Notes: generated by a model not told the origin, from the letters alone. A DNA stretch of 24,863 nt from Porphyromonadaceae bacterium UBA7180 (GCA_002491165.1 DKVK01000053.1:1-24863), one strand, 5' to 3'; shown: positions 7,315 to 15,825, numbered from the stretch's first letter. Numbers and translations are program-made.

Positions 7315-8646
7315 ATGATATTCCGACGTAAATTATACAACGAAATGCTGAAATGGAAGGAGGATTTTGACGGCAGTATGGCGTTGCTTATCAAAGGAGC
7401 ACGACGCGTGGGAAAATCCACCCTTGCCGAAACTTTCGCCAAAAATGAGTATAAATCATTCATTGCCATAGACTTTGCCAATTGTCCAAAAGCAGTGCGC
7501 GAGTTGTTTGAGGACACATCGGACCTAGACTATATTTTCATGAGGTTACAGATGATTTATGGCGTCGAACTCTACAAAAGGCAATCGGTCTTGATTTTTG
7601 ATGAAGTACAGAAATGCCCGGAGGCCAGACAAGCTATAAAATATCTGGTAAAGGACGGGAGATATGACTACATAGAAACCGGTTCTTTGCTATCAATACG
7701 GCAGAATGTAAAAAACATCATAATTCCGAGCGAGGAATACAGTCTTTGCCTATATCCCTTGGATTATGAAGAATTCAACTGGGCACTGGGCAACGACAAC
7801 TACGTGACAATGCTCCATAGATTCTTCTCCATGGGGAAAGGATTGGGCGATGACGGCAACCGTGAGGAAATGAAACGGTTCCGGCTCTATATGCTTATAG
7901 GGGGTATGCCACAAGCTGTAAAAACATATATCGAAACCAACAACATGAAGAGGGTTGATTCCGTGAAGCGTGCCATTATAGATTTATACGAGCAGGATTT
8001 CATAAAGATAGACCCTACCGGTTATGCCTCGAAGATGTTCATGGCCATTCCGGCTCAGTTGACCGGCAATTATTCCCGTTATCAGGCTACAGCTGTAACC
8101 GATACTACAAATTTCGACCGCCTCCGGGAAACAATATATGACATGCAGGATTCGATGGTAGTAAATCTGGCATATCACGCCAACGACCCACATGTAGGTT
8201 TTGCATTGCACCGTTCATCCGACCGATTCAAGATGTATCTTTGCGATACCGGGCTATTTATCACCATTGCTTTTATGGACAAAAAATTCACAGAAAACAT
8301 CATCTACGAAAAGTTACTCTCCGACAAACTGAGTGCCGACCTTGGATATGTTTACGAAAATGTGGTTGCGCAAATGCTGAAAGCCAAAGGACATGAGCTC
8401 TATTATTACACATGGCCTTCGGAAACAAGCAACCATCTCTACGAAGTGGATTTCCTGCTGTCCCACGGGACTAAGATACAGCCGATAGAAGTGAAGTCAT
8501 CCGGCTATAAGGCTCATAAATCGCTTGATCTGTTTTGTGAAAAATTTTCCTCACGCGTTAATAAACGATACATTATCTATACCAAAGATTTTCGGAAAGA
8601 GGGTGAACTGACATATTTACCCGTTTATATGACATCTTTTTTATAG
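7315..8646 (+). CDS. AAA_14 / DUF4143-family ATPase
   Basis: A 443-residue P-loop ATPase. Walker A is GARRVGKST (residues 28-36, K34), Walker B is VLIFDEVQ (D96, E97), followed by ETGSLLS in the sensor position. The C-terminal DUF4143 part contains VDFLL...IQPIEVKSSG (residues near 380-405), which resembles a PD-(D/E)xK nuclease-like core. The family is widespread and often multi-copy in Bacteroidetes and archaea; its role is unsettled. The start at 7315 was chosen because it lies just downstream of a good promoter and begins the conserved FRRKLY segment; a TTG at 7288 would overlap the -7 box. The gene is AT-rich compared with its neighbours, suggesting transfer. It stands alone, directly behind the 33-bp repeats. 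Confidence 0.9.
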   Translation: MIFRRKLYNEMLKWKEDFDGSMALLIKGARRVGKSTLAETFAKNEYKSFIAIDFANCPKAVRELFEDTSDLDYIFMRLQMIYGVELYKRQSVLIFDEVQKCPEARQAIKYLVKDGRYDYIETGSLLSIRQNVKNIIIPSEEYSLCLYPLDYEEFNWALGNDNYVTMLHRFFSMGKGLGDDGNREEMKRFRLYMLIGGMPQAVKTYIETNNMKRVDSVKRAIIDLYEQDFIKIDPTGYASKMFMAIPAQLTGNYSRYQATAVTDTTNFDRLRETIYDMQDSMVVNLAYHANDPHVGFALHRSSDRFKMYLCDTGLFITIAFMDKKFTENIIYEKLLSDKLSADLGYVYENVVAQMLKAKGHELYYYTWPSETSNHLYEVDFLLSHGTKIQPIEVKSSGYKAHKSLDLFCEKFSSRVNKRYIIYTKDFRKEGELTYLPVYMTSFL

Positions 8647-8683
8647 ACTGAAACAAATCTTCGTAAAAATTTCAACCATCATT

Positions 8684-9253
8684 ATGTACAAGAAGAGGGC
8701 CATGTGCCGGCTTATCGAGGAGAAGGCGGGGTTCGCGGTGAAGTCGCCGTCCGATTTTACCCGCCTCGCGGAACTAGTTTTCAACGAGACCGGAGCCTAC
8801 ATCAGCGAGACTACCCTGAAACGTCTGTTCGGATACATAGAAGGATGGCAGAACCCGCGCCCGGGCGTGTGGAATATCCTGGCGAGATACGTGGGATTCG
8901 CCAACGAGGATGCTTTCGTGAAGGGTTGCGGCCTCGACCCGGAGTCAATTTCCGGCGCCGTCACCGCCGACTCTGTGCTCAGCGCGGAACTTGCCTCCGG
9001 CTCGGAGCTGGAACTCCGCTGGTTTCCGGACCGTTACATGCGTGTGCGCCACGAGGGGAACGGCGATTTCCTCATCCTTGAGGCGCAGGGAACGCGACTC
9101 GAAGCGGGCGGCCGTTTCCACGCCGACAGCATAGTGGCGCACGACGCGCTGCTGCTAAGCCCATACACGCCGCCCCAAAAAGTCGTCGAGCCGCTGCTCT
9201 ACGAGATAGGGCGCACCGGCGGTGTCGAGCTTAACCTGCTCCCTACGCAGTGA
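8684..9253 (+). CDS. Bacteroidetes HTH-like small protein, unknown function
   Basis: A 189-residue, probably cytosolic protein with no signal peptide. The first 70 residues follow a pattern common in Bacteroidetes: LIEEKAGFAVKSPSDFTRLAELVF, then SETTLKRLFGYIEGW, then WNILARYVGF. This looks like a DNA-binding helical domain. Residues 95-185 form a beta-rich region (SELELRWFPDRYMRVRHEG, FLILEAQG) with no family I can name. The gene converges on the transmembrane kinase gene with only 4 bases between the two stop codons. That tight arrangement could mean the two are functionally linked, perhaps as regulator and sensor kinase, but it is inference. Confidence 0.75.
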   Translation: MYKKRAMCRLIEEKAGFAVKSPSDFTRLAELVFNETGAYISETTLKRLFGYIEGWQNPRPGVWNILARYVGFANEDAFVKGCGLDPESISGAVTADSVLSAELASGSELELRWFPDRYMRVRHEGNGDFLILEAQGTRLEAGGRFHADSIVAHDALLLSPYTPPQKVVEPLLYEIGRTGGVELNLLPTQ

Positions 9254-9257
9254 GTGT

Positions 9258-10754
9258 CTACGGATTTGCGTTGACGAAACATGAGCGGACTTGTACGTCA
9301 ACATGTATTATGAGTTTTAGATATTCATGATAAGCATTCCGGTCGTCAGGCCACGCCCCCGCAAAACCTCCGAGGTAAAATTCCCACATTATGCCGAATG
9401 CATCATCATTTCGAGGAGCCACATTTTCCTCTCTCAACCGTTCCTTGCACTTTTCGAAGTCACGGCGATAAGCCTCGGCTACTTCCCGGGGAGTATGTTT
9501 TCCGTAACCGGGCAATTTCCTCATATCTTTTAACAAATCTTTAGACCGGTCACAGAAATAATCGTGATTCGGCAACTCCATTCCGCTCAGCGAGGAATGG
9601 AAGATGGAATGGTTTCTTGCCGGATCCTTGCGGGACTTCCCGTCAGCGATGTTATTGCGGTTTCCCTCCGCCGGAGCAGATGCGCTTTTGGGCTCAGGGA
9701 CGGGAGCGGGGGATGGAGAAGCCACACTTGGGCCGGTGCTTACATCGCCCGTAGGCAGAGGCATATTGTCGGCCCCCACAAGTTGCGGGACGCCAATATC
9801 AGGCTCACCGGAGGAAGAACTGTCGGCGGCCGACGATTCATTATTTACAACACCATTCCGGTTCGCACCTGCCATGCTGTCTGCCGCAGTCTGCGGGTGG
9901 TCTAAGGGAAGCATTTTAACGCTATCGGACTGATCGCTTCCCGAATATGAAAACATTGCTATCAGCGCCATGATTACGACGGTGGCCGCTGCGGCGCCTG
10001 TTTTCAGCAGGCGGTCGATGGCGCCGACGGCACGCAGCATCCTGCCGGCGTCGGCGTATCTCTTTTCGGGGCGCGGGTCGCTCCCTTTCTTTGCGGCGAT
10101 GAGCCACTCCGGGCCGGGACGCAACTGCCGTATCAGCAGGCTCAGCGAATAGACGTCGGCCGTGGGATGCGCGTCGGCGCCTTCCTGCTGTTCGGCGGCC
10201 GAATACCCGGCATTGCCTGCGGCACGTTTCAGCACGGCGGAATCGGCCGTGTCGGCGAGGCCGAAATCTATGATTTTCACACTGTTGTCCTCTCCTGTAA
10301 TGAGTATATTCTCAGGCTTCAGGTCGCGGTGCACTATCCCGCGGCGGTGCATGTAGGCGGCCGCTTCGAGCAATTGCCGGGCAACGCGGCGGCGCTCCTT
10401 GCGCGACGGTTTCCCTTCGAGCCATTGCCTCAGGTCGAGGCCGGGGACATACTCCATGAGGATGGCGTCGCCCAGCTCTTCGGAGTAGAAGAAATCAATG
10501 GCGCGCACTATGCCGTGATGCTCCGCCTTGAGCATGATGTCGAACTCCTTGCGCAACTGCCGGCGCAGCGAAGGGTCGTCCCGCAGGTCGGCGCGCAGCG
10601 CTTTCACGAAGTAGAACCGGTCGTAACGCCTGACGCGCCCCACCCGGCAGTTGCCGTGTACGGAGAACTCAGTGAAGCTATCGGCAAAGCCCTGACTTTC
10701 AGCCTCTTCGAGAATCACCTTTCCTGAAATATTAGCATCACGCTTTCCTCTCAT
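9258..10754 (-). CDS. Transmembrane Hanks-type Ser/Thr protein kinase
   Basis: A 498-residue membrane protein with an N-terminal cytosolic kinase domain (about residues 28-245). Seen in it are the ATP-anchoring lysine K51 (YFVKAL), the alpha-C glutamate E70, the catalytic loop HRDLKPEN (D144, K146, N149), the metal-binding DFG (163-165) and D200 in ADVYSL. The glycine loop (VHGNCRVGRV) is degenerate, and the APE motif is replaced by SAAEQ. A single membrane segment lies at about 254-270 (AAAATVVIMALIAMFSY). After it come a Ser/Pro/Ala-rich linker and a C-terminal outside domain (about 385-498) of unknown fold containing three cysteines. This is the layout of a sensor kinase that phosphorylates cytosolic proteins in response to a periplasmic cue. 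A promoter with almost no leader precedes it. Confidence 0.92.
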   Translation of the reverse strand: MRGKRDANISGKVILEEAESQGFADSFTEFSVHGNCRVGRVRRYDRFYFVKALRADLRDDPSLRRQLRKEFDIMLKAEHHGIVRAIDFFYSEELGDAILMEYVPGLDLRQWLEGKPSRKERRRVARQLLEAAAYMHRRGIVHRDLKPENILITGEDNSVKIIDFGLADTADSAVLKRAAGNAGYSAAEQQEGADAHPTADVYSLSLLIRQLRPGPEWLIAAKKGSDPRPEKRYADAGRMLRAVGAIDRLLKTGAAAATVVIMALIAMFSYSGSDQSDSVKMLPLDHPQTAADSMAGANRNGVVNNESSAADSSSSGEPDIGVPQLVGADNMPLPTGDVSTGPSVASPSPAPVPEPKSASAPAEGNRNNIADGKSRKDPARNHSIFHSSLSGMELPNHDYFCDRSKDLLKDMRKLPGYGKHTPREVAEAYRRDFEKCKERLREENVAPRNDDAFGIMWEFYLGGFAGAWPDDRNAYHEYLKLIIHVDVQVRSCFVNANP

Positions 10755-10758
10755 GCCG

Positions 10759-10790
10759 CAAAATTAGCAATAACTTCCCTTTCCCGCAAA
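10759..10790 (-). promoter_or_regulatory. Bacteroidetes promoter for the kinase gene, near-leaderless
   Basis: On the minus strand, TTTG (10790-10787), 20 nt and TAATTTTG (10766-10759) match the consensus with ideal spacing. The -7 box ends four bases before the kinase ATG (10754), so the message likely starts at or near the start codon. Confidence 0.75.
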
Positions 10791-10837
10791 TCTACGTCCT
10801 CAAATCTATGCCTCCCGAGAAAAGGATGGAAAAGGAC

Positions 10838-10868
10838 TTGCGCAACCGCCTCCCATACAGTAATTTTG
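10838..10868 (+). promoter_or_regulatory. Upstream tandem promoter P1 before the 11.29 kb gene
   Basis: TTG (10838-10840), 20 nt, then TAATTTTG (10861-10868) fit the Bacteroidetes promoter pattern. It points toward the small exported-protein gene about 415 bp downstream. Confidence 0.55.
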
Positions 10869-10899
10869 CCCTGCGAACAGAAATAATATTCCATATCCG

Positions 10900-10931
10900 T
10901 TTGGATTTATGGGATTTTATGGTTAACTTTG
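10900..10931 (+). promoter_or_regulatory. Tandem promoter P2 before the 11.29 kb gene
   Basis: TTTG (10900-10903), 20 nt, then TAACTTTG (10924-10931) is a full match with ideal spacing. It would start a transcript near 10938, leaving about 350 nt before the ATG at 11288. Confidence 0.65.
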
Positions 10932-11287
10932 TCGGCGGGTAGAGGAGTCTGCCCCGTTTTGCAGTCCGCTCCAGTGCACTGCAAGAAAGTTATCGCTCTT
11001 CTTTCCTGAAGGAAATCGCCAATTTTTACGCATGGAACAAAGAAGAGGAATCCCTGAATCCGCTAATCGGCGGACAGACCGGCGTCAGCGCACTCAGCAC
11101 AGACGCAAGGTTCTGCCGCAACTACGGGTATGGAATTTCCTGTTTGCATGTTCCGGGCGTTTGGCGATGCCCCTTCAGGTCAAACACGAAATCTTCATAC
11201 CTTTTTTGCGCCCCGGACGCAAATCATGACGACGAAGATTTCCGCGCTGAAAAACCTGAATTTATCAACAACCTAAACAAATTAGAA
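10932..11287 (+). other. Long transcribed leader or decayed coding region
   Basis: This stretch of about 356 bp lies between promoter P2 and the start codon of the small exported protein. The frame of that gene is open without a stop from 10943 (115 codons) but has no ATG start. The predicted peptide includes a plausible-looking segment (FLKEIANFYAWNKEEESLNP) that I cannot assign. A palindromic CAGTGCACTG lies near 10973. It may be a regulatory leader, a small RNA, or a remnant of a fused or decayed gene. Confidence 0.4.
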
Positions 11288-11752
11288 ATGAGGAAATTAC
11301 TTCGCTATTTTATCATCGCGGTGCTTTTGGGCGGACTCGCCTTCGGAGCTGCCGCGCCGGCCTCGGCCAAGAAGAAACGCAGCAAAGCACGCACCACCGC
11401 TACCTCCAAGAAAAAGAAATATGACGAGGTGTGGAAGCTTCGGGGCACCGTCGGCCCTTACGCAATTACTATGACTCTGTATGTTTCCGAACATCGTTTT
11501 GGAGGAGTAGGAGCATGGGTGACTGACTTCGAAGGAAGTTATACTTACACAAAAGCGGGGAACACACTCCGATTGGAAGGGAACGTCAATCCAATCTTAG
11601 TTCCCCGACGTATATGCCTTGAGGAATATACAAAAAAGGGTCGCAACAGCGGCTCGTGGGAATTGTATGAAGACTATCCAAGATATTACGGCACCTTTAC
11701 GAATAACTCTACCGGAGAAGCATTTGAGGTTAATCTCATCCGCACCAACTGA
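11288..11752 (+). CDS. Small exported protein, unknown function
   Basis: A 154-residue protein with a clear signal peptide at residues 1-26 (membrane core FIIAVLLGGLAFGAA, cleavage likely after PASA). A very basic stretch follows (KKKRSKARTTATSKKKK, about 27-43), then a beta-rich domain (WKLRGTVGPYAITMTLYVS, SGSWELYEDYPRYYGTF) of about 110 residues. I do not recognise the family. The ATG at 11288 was chosen because the signal peptide starts exactly there. A small lipoprotein gene follows 62 bases downstream on the same strand and may be co-transcribed. Confidence 0.8.
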   Translation: MRKLLRYFIIAVLLGGLAFGAAAPASAKKKRSKARTTATSKKKKYDEVWKLRGTVGPYAITMTLYVSEHRFGGVGAWVTDFEGSYTYTKAGNTLRLEGNVNPILVPRRICLEEYTKKGRNSGSWELYEDYPRYYGTFTNNSTGEAFEVNLIRTN

Positions 11753-11814
11753 ACCACAACAACCCTACTGTCCAATTTGTTAATTCCGAATATCAAACGT
11801 TAAGAGATACATTT

Positions 11815-12405
11815 ATGAAAATCAACTACTTAATAGCAGGTGCGGTACTGCTTTGCTGCTCCTGCGGGCAGAAGACCGCTTCGTCCACCGACTCCGATAC
11901 CGCCTCCGCGCCGGTCGCCGATACCGCGCCGGCAATTTCCGCCGAAGAGAAGGCGCAGGAAGACAGTGCCCTCGCCGCCAAAGAGGCCGAACAGAACGAG
12001 GAGGCCGAGAAACAGGCCCTCGAAAAACGCATCCGCGAAATCTGGAAGCAGATTCCGTGCCTCACTAACGAAAATGCGCATCCCGAGCGTGTGATGACCC
12101 CGGAGTTCAAGAAACTCTACTCCACGGCAAACGGAAATGCCGAATATTCCGGTGACATGGACCTTATGGAGCAGGCGTCGTTCTGCATCGATTACCAGGA
12201 CCCGACGCCGGGTGCAAAAATCGTGTGGATTAAAATCGACTCAATCGACGGCGACAATGCGCGCGCCACAGTGAAATACTCGGACCGCAACGTTCCCCAG
12301 CCCCACAAACTGAAGCTAAAGCGCATCAACGGCGTATGGCTTCTCGACGACTTCGACAACCTCCGCAAAAACTGCCGGCAAGTAATCAACATGACCGCCG
12401 CGTAA
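11815..12405 (+). CDS. Small putative lipoprotein
   Basis: A 196-residue protein with a lipoprotein-type signal: LIAGAVLLCCSCG, with lipidation most likely at C17. A Ser/Thr/Asp-rich stretch and an Ala/Glu-rich, probably coiled-coil segment (about residues 43-75) lead to a C-terminal globular part (about 80-196) with a beta pattern (AKIVWIKIDSIDGDNARATVKYSD, LKLKRINGVWLLDDFDN). The ending WLLDDFDN resembles DUF3828/SnoaL-like secreted domains, but this is a weak impression. Likely anchored to the inner or outer membrane. Function unknown. Confidence 0.8.
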   Translation: MKINYLIAGAVLLCCSCGQKTASSTDSDTASAPVADTAPAISAEEKAQEDSALAAKEAEQNEEAEKQALEKRIREIWKQIPCLTNENAHPERVMTPEFKKLYSTANGNAEYSGDMDLMEQASFCIDYQDPTPGAKIVWIKIDSIDGDNARATVKYSDRNVPQPHKLKLKRINGVWLLDDFDNLRKNCRQVINMTAA

Positions 12406-12799
12406 CAGCTATCATTTATAGAAGGAGCTGTAAGTATTTGTACATTTCCTTACTGCACCCACTATAGCAGGTTAGAAACTTCTTCAAAAAAAAATTAGCT
12501 TATCGCCGAACTATTTACACGCTGCGTTGTAATATATATAGAAAGCGCGATAATCGAACCCGCCAAAAGCGGTATCCGCTTTCCGATAAAGGTTAATTTG
12601 TAGATAGAAAAAGTTTTTAGTTTGCTGACAAAGCTTAAGTGCTTTTTTGAAAATGTTGTTATTGTTGTTTAGTTAGGAAAGCTGCTCCGCCGAGGATACA
12701 GCTTTTCTACCTTTTTAGAGGTTCGGGACTTACCTACAAAATCCGGGCGCTTTCCGATGTGGATAAGTGCCCGGCTTTTTATGGTTTACAGCTTCTTCT
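12406..12799. other. Gap with hairpins between the lipoprotein gene and DUF4923 gene
   Basis: No protein gene was found in this 394-bp, AT-rich stretch between convergent genes. It holds a 7-bp triloop hairpin (AAAGCGG tat CCGCTTT, 12566-12582), a second hairpin (AAAGCTG with CAGCTTT, 12678-12705) and a terminator-like hairpin with a T run at its end. The three hairpins would fit the decay region of the lipoprotein message or an unannotated small RNA. No clear promoter box was seen. Confidence 0.5.
12743..12780 (+). terminator. Terminator-like hairpin with T run
   Basis: CCGGGC (12743-12748) pairs with GCCCGG (12769-12774) around a 20-nt loop and is followed by CTTTTT. It points along the plus strand, 340 bases after the lipoprotein gene, so it may end a longer transcript or a separate small RNA. 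Confidence 0.5.
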
Positions 12800-13528
12800 T
12801 TACCTGCCGAAGAGGCCGTTTATTACGTCAAAGAGGCCGTTGCCTTGCTGCTGGTTTTGCTGCTGGTTCTGGTTGTTCGGTGTCTGCACGGCCGGAGCCC
12901 GCCCCGTCAGTTTGGTGGAGAAGCCCACGTACATACCGTCGTAGGAATTAAGAATCTGCGAGGCGGCTGAGACGAGCTTGCTGCCGGAGATGGCCGAGAC
13001 GGTGCTTAGCACTTTCTTCATCTCATCGGCGTTGAACATGATATCCATCGACTGCGGCGTCTTCTGCACGTAGGCGGTCATCTGTCCGAGGGTAAAGAGT
13101 CCCTTCAGCGCCTGGAACTGGAAAGTGAAATTGCCATCGCCGTCCTTAACGATTACGCCGCTGATGGAGGCTCGTTTCAGTTTGAGGGTGAAGTTGCCGG
13201 CGGCATCGATGGTGAGTTTGGCACCGGTGAGGCCGTATTTCTTATAATAGGGGTTAAGCTTCGACTCCACGGCGGTTGCGGCGGCGATACCGCCGGCCTG
13301 CTGAAGGAAGTTTTCACTCTTGAAGCTGACAGCCGAACCTTCTACTGTCCATTCGCCTGCCATATCCTTGATGTCGATTTTCGAGGTGGAGAACACACCT
13401 TCGATGAGTGACGTCACCGTTTCACCGGCGCTTTGTCCGCCGAAGAGGTCGCTAAGTTTCCACGCCGATGCCGTCTGGGCGCCGAGCGCCAGCATCACGG
13501 CTGCGAGTATTATCGTTAATTTCTTCAT
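12800..13528 (-). CDS. DUF4923-family exported protein
   Basis: A 242-residue protein with a signal peptide (MKKLTIILAAVMLALG..., cleavage after TASA near residue 22). The mature part begins WKLSDLFGG, continues with IDIKDMAGEWTVEGSAVSFKSENFLQQAGG, and has alternating strands (LTIDAAGNFTLKLKRASISG, GNFTFQFQALKGLFTLGQMTAYV), matching the Bacteroidetes-specific DUF4923 lipocalin-like family. A Gln/Asn-rich linker (about 218-232) precedes a final DVINGLFGR helix. It is the last gene of a three-gene minus-strand unit and begins 10 bases after obg ends. Location is likely periplasm or outer membrane; function is unknown. Confidence 0.85.
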   Translation of the reverse strand: MKKLTIILAAVMLALGAQTASAWKLSDLFGGQSAGETVTSLIEGVFSTSKIDIKDMAGEWTVEGSAVSFKSENFLQQAGGIAAATAVESKLNPYYKKYGLTGAKLTIDAAGNFTLKLKRASISGVIVKDGDGNFTFQFQALKGLFTLGQMTAYVQKTPQSMDIMFNADEMKKVLSTVSAISGSKLVSAASQILNSYDGMYVGFSTKLTGRAPAVQTPNNQNQQQNQQQGNGLFDVINGLFGR

Positions 13529-13538
13529 AATCTTGATG

Positions 13539-14720
13539 TTACTTATCCTTGTTTACTGATGTTTCCTCGTTCCAGAACTCATCGTTCCAGTCTTCGTCGC
13601 TCCAGTCGTCGCGGCTTTCCTCGTCGTCGTCGAGCGGTTCGGCCTCGAAGATGAAATTGTCTTCCTCCTCCACGCGATGGCGCACGTCGAGCGGGCGGTG
13701 CGTGATGGTGGTCTGCACCATATTCTGCTCCGAGTTTATCTCGCGCCACAGCAGGTCCTTAAGCTCGGTTATTCCCTCGCCGGTGACCGATGAAATGAAT
13801 AGCGTGGGAAGGTCGTCAGGAAGCTCCTTCGAGAGCTCCTCCTTCAGCTCGTCATCAAGCATATCGGCCTTGGTTACGGCCAGAATACGCGACTTGTCGC
13901 TCAGCTCGGGATTGAACTCGCGCAACTCGCGGAGCAGCACCTCGTAGTCGTGCTTTATTGAATCGGTGTCGGCCGACACCATGAAGAGCAGCACGGCATT
14001 GCGCTCTATGTGGCGCAGGAAACGCAGTCCGAGCCCGCGGCCCTCCGAGGCTCCCTCTATGATGCCGGGGATGTCGGCCATGACGAACGATTTGCCGTCG
14101 CGGTAGCTGACAATTCCGAGGCTCGGCTCCATGGTGGTGAAGGGGTAATCGGCGATTTTCGGTTTCGCCGCCGAGATGGTGGAGAGCAACGTGGACTTGC
14201 CGGCGTTGGGGAAGCCCACGAGGCCGACGTCGCCGAGCAGTTTCAGCTCGAGGACCACGGCTTTCTCTATGGCAGGCTGGCCGGGCTGCGCGTAGCGCGG
14301 CGCGCGGTTGGTGCTTGTGGCGAAGTGCCAGTTGCCGAGCCCTCCCTTGCCGCCGCGCAGAAGCTTAACTTCCTGGCCGTCTTCGGTCACCTCGCAGAGG
14401 AACTCGCCGGTGTCGGCGTCGAAAACCGTCGTGCCGATGGGCACTTCGATGATGCGGTCCTCGCCGTCGCGGCCGAAGCTACGCCCGGCGCCGCCGGACT
14501 CGCCGTTGGTGGCGAAGACGTGGCGCTGGTAACGCAGGTGGAGCAACGTCCAGAGGTTGCGGTTGCCGCGCAGTATTATGTGGCCGCCGCGCCCCCCGTC
14601 GCCGCCGTCGGGGCCTCCCTTCGGCACATACTTGGCGCGGTGGAAATGGCGCGAGCCGGCACCGCCCTTGCCCGAGCGGCACAGTATCTTTACGTAATCG
14701 ATGAAATTGGAATCTGCCAT
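13539..14720 (-). CDS. obg: Obg GTPase (CgtA)
   Basis: A 393-residue GTPase needed for late 50S ribosomal subunit assembly and linked to the stringent response. The glycine-rich Obg fold covers residues 1-158 (GGPDGGDGGRGG at 35-46). The G domain holds G1 GFPNAGKS (169-176), G2 threonines at 195-196, G3 DIPG (216-219), G4 TKAD (283-286) and G5 SSVTGEG. After about residue 338 there is a Bacteroidetes-type acidic tail rich in Asp, Glu and Trp instead of a typical OCT domain. It lies 46 bases after the nucleotidyltransferase gene and 10 bases before the DUF4923 gene, so these are probably one transcript. Confidence 0.97.
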   Translation of the reverse strand: MADSNFIDYVKILCRSGKGGAGSRHFHRAKYVPKGGPDGGDGGRGGHIILRGNRNLWTLLHLRYQRHVFATNGESGGAGRSFGRDGEDRIIEVPIGTTVFDADTGEFLCEVTEDGQEVKLLRGGKGGLGNWHFATSTNRAPRYAQPGQPAIEKAVVLELKLLGDVGLVGFPNAGKSTLLSTISAAKPKIADYPFTTMEPSLGIVSYRDGKSFVMADIPGIIEGASEGRGLGLRFLRHIERNAVLLFMVSADTDSIKHDYEVLLRELREFNPELSDKSRILAVTKADMLDDELKEELSKELPDDLPTLFISSVTGEGITELKDLLWREINSEQNMVQTTITHRPLDVRHRVEEEDNFIFEAEPLDDDEESRDDWSDEDWNDEFWNEETSVNKDK

Positions 14721-14766
14721 TGGTGTGTTGATGCTTTTAAAACTGACCCAATTGGGAGTGCGTGGT

Positions 14767-15825
14767 TTAAAGGGCGCGGCGCGTGGACATTATGTCGCAG
14801 GCGCGGCGGTAATCGTCCGGCGAGCCTATGTCTATCCACGTTCCCTCGATGGGGAAATAGCTTACCTTCCGGCCTTTGGCTATCAGGCGCTCCACAAAAT
14901 CGGGTGCGTCGAGATACTTCCCTTTCTCTATGAGCGGGAGCACTTCGGCCTTCATCATGTAAACGCCGGCGTTGGCGTAATAGTTGTAGACCGGCTTCTC
15001 CTGCAGACCGGTGACGCGGTCACCCTCGGTGTTGATGATGCCGAAGGGGACGCTGACGTTGTAAGGGACAACCGACATGGTGAGGTCGGCGCCGGTGTCC
15101 GTGTGCCGGCGATAGAGAGCCTCGAAGCTGATGTCGGTGAGCAGGTCGGAGTTCATCAGCAAGACGGTGTCATGGCGCAAATCCTCCACGAGCGAGAGGG
15201 AACCCATAGTGCCAAGGCGCTTCGGCTCGGAGACACAGCGCACGCCGTCGCCGCGCTTCCGGAAGTGTTCCTCCAGTTGCTCCTTGAGGTAATTAACGGT
15301 GACGTGGATGTTCTCGACACCGTTGGCGCGGAGCTCGTCCACGTTATAATCGATGATGCACTTGTCGCCGACGCGGAGCAGCGGTTTCGGGGTGTTGAGC
15401 GTCAGGGGACGGAGCCGTTCGCCGCGGCCGCCGGCCATAAGCACAGCGTCGACGGGGAGCAGCGACTTGAGGCGCGAGAGGTCGAGGATGTTTTCCGGTC
15501 GGCCGGCGGCGTCGAGGCGCGGCAGAAGGCGAAGTCCCTTTTCGCGCGCCGCGGCCACAGCAACGTAAACGTCGCAACCCCGGCGCAGGGCATGGGGACA
15601 GCCATTCATCACGACCGAAACCCTATCTTCCAGGCCACAGCCGGCTATCAGGGCGCGACGCACGTCGCCGTCGGTCAAGGAGCCGCACAGACGTCCCTCG
15701 CCGTCGGTCACGAACAGGGTCATGCGGCCGCCCGGCAGCGCGTTGAGCCGCACCAGAGCCTCGCGCACGGTACACCCGCAACCCACCACGTGGTCGGACG
15801 CCTTACAAACAAAATCCGTATTCAT
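14767..15825 (-). CDS. CBS-domain sugar-phosphate nucleotidyltransferase
   Basis: A 352-residue cytosolic enzyme with two parts. Residues 14-118 form a CBS pair (LFVTDGEGRLCGSLTDGDVRRAL). Residues 126-350 form a nucleotidyltransferase of the RmlA/GlmU type, with the signature AGGRGERLRPLT (131-142), K147 (TPKPLL), metal-binding NSD (225-227) and the late GTWIDIGSPDDY motif. Enzymes of this build transfer nucleotides onto sugar 1-phosphates for surface glycans; PtmE/LegF-type guanylyl- or cytidylyltransferases share the CBS fusion. The sugar is unknown, and no other glycan genes are nearby. It is the first gene of the obg operon, with a near-leaderless -7 box. Confidence 0.88.
   Translation of the reverse strand: MNTDFVCKASDHVVGCGCTVREALVRLNALPGGRMTLFVTDGEGRLCGSLTDGDVRRALIAGCGLEDRVSVVMNGCPHALRRGCDVYVAVAAAREKGLRLLPRLDAAGRPENILDLSRLKSLLPVDAVLMAGGRGERLRPLTLNTPKPLLRVGDKCIIDYNVDELRANGVENIHVTVNYLKEQLEEHFRKRGDGVRCVSEPKRLGTMGSLSLVEDLRHDTVLLMNSDLLTDISFEALYRRHTDTGADLTMSVVPYNVSVPFGIINTEGDRVTGLQEKPVYNYYANAGVYMMKAEVLPLIEKGKYLDAPDFVERLIAKGRKVSYFPIEGTWIDIGSPDDYRRACDIMSTRRAL

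Noticed and set aside
7116..7331. Open frame encoding an 11-residue repeat peptide (NSGDSIIFAVL-type units)
   Set aside because: It exists only because the 33-bp DNA repeat is divisible by three. It overlaps the promoter and start of the ATPase gene, and the opposite strand is open for the same reason.
11032..11229. Short plus-strand open frame in the leader of the 11.29 kb gene
   Set aside because: Arg-rich composition without any recognisable motif. The frame of the downstream gene is the more plausible coding frame there, and even that is uncertain.
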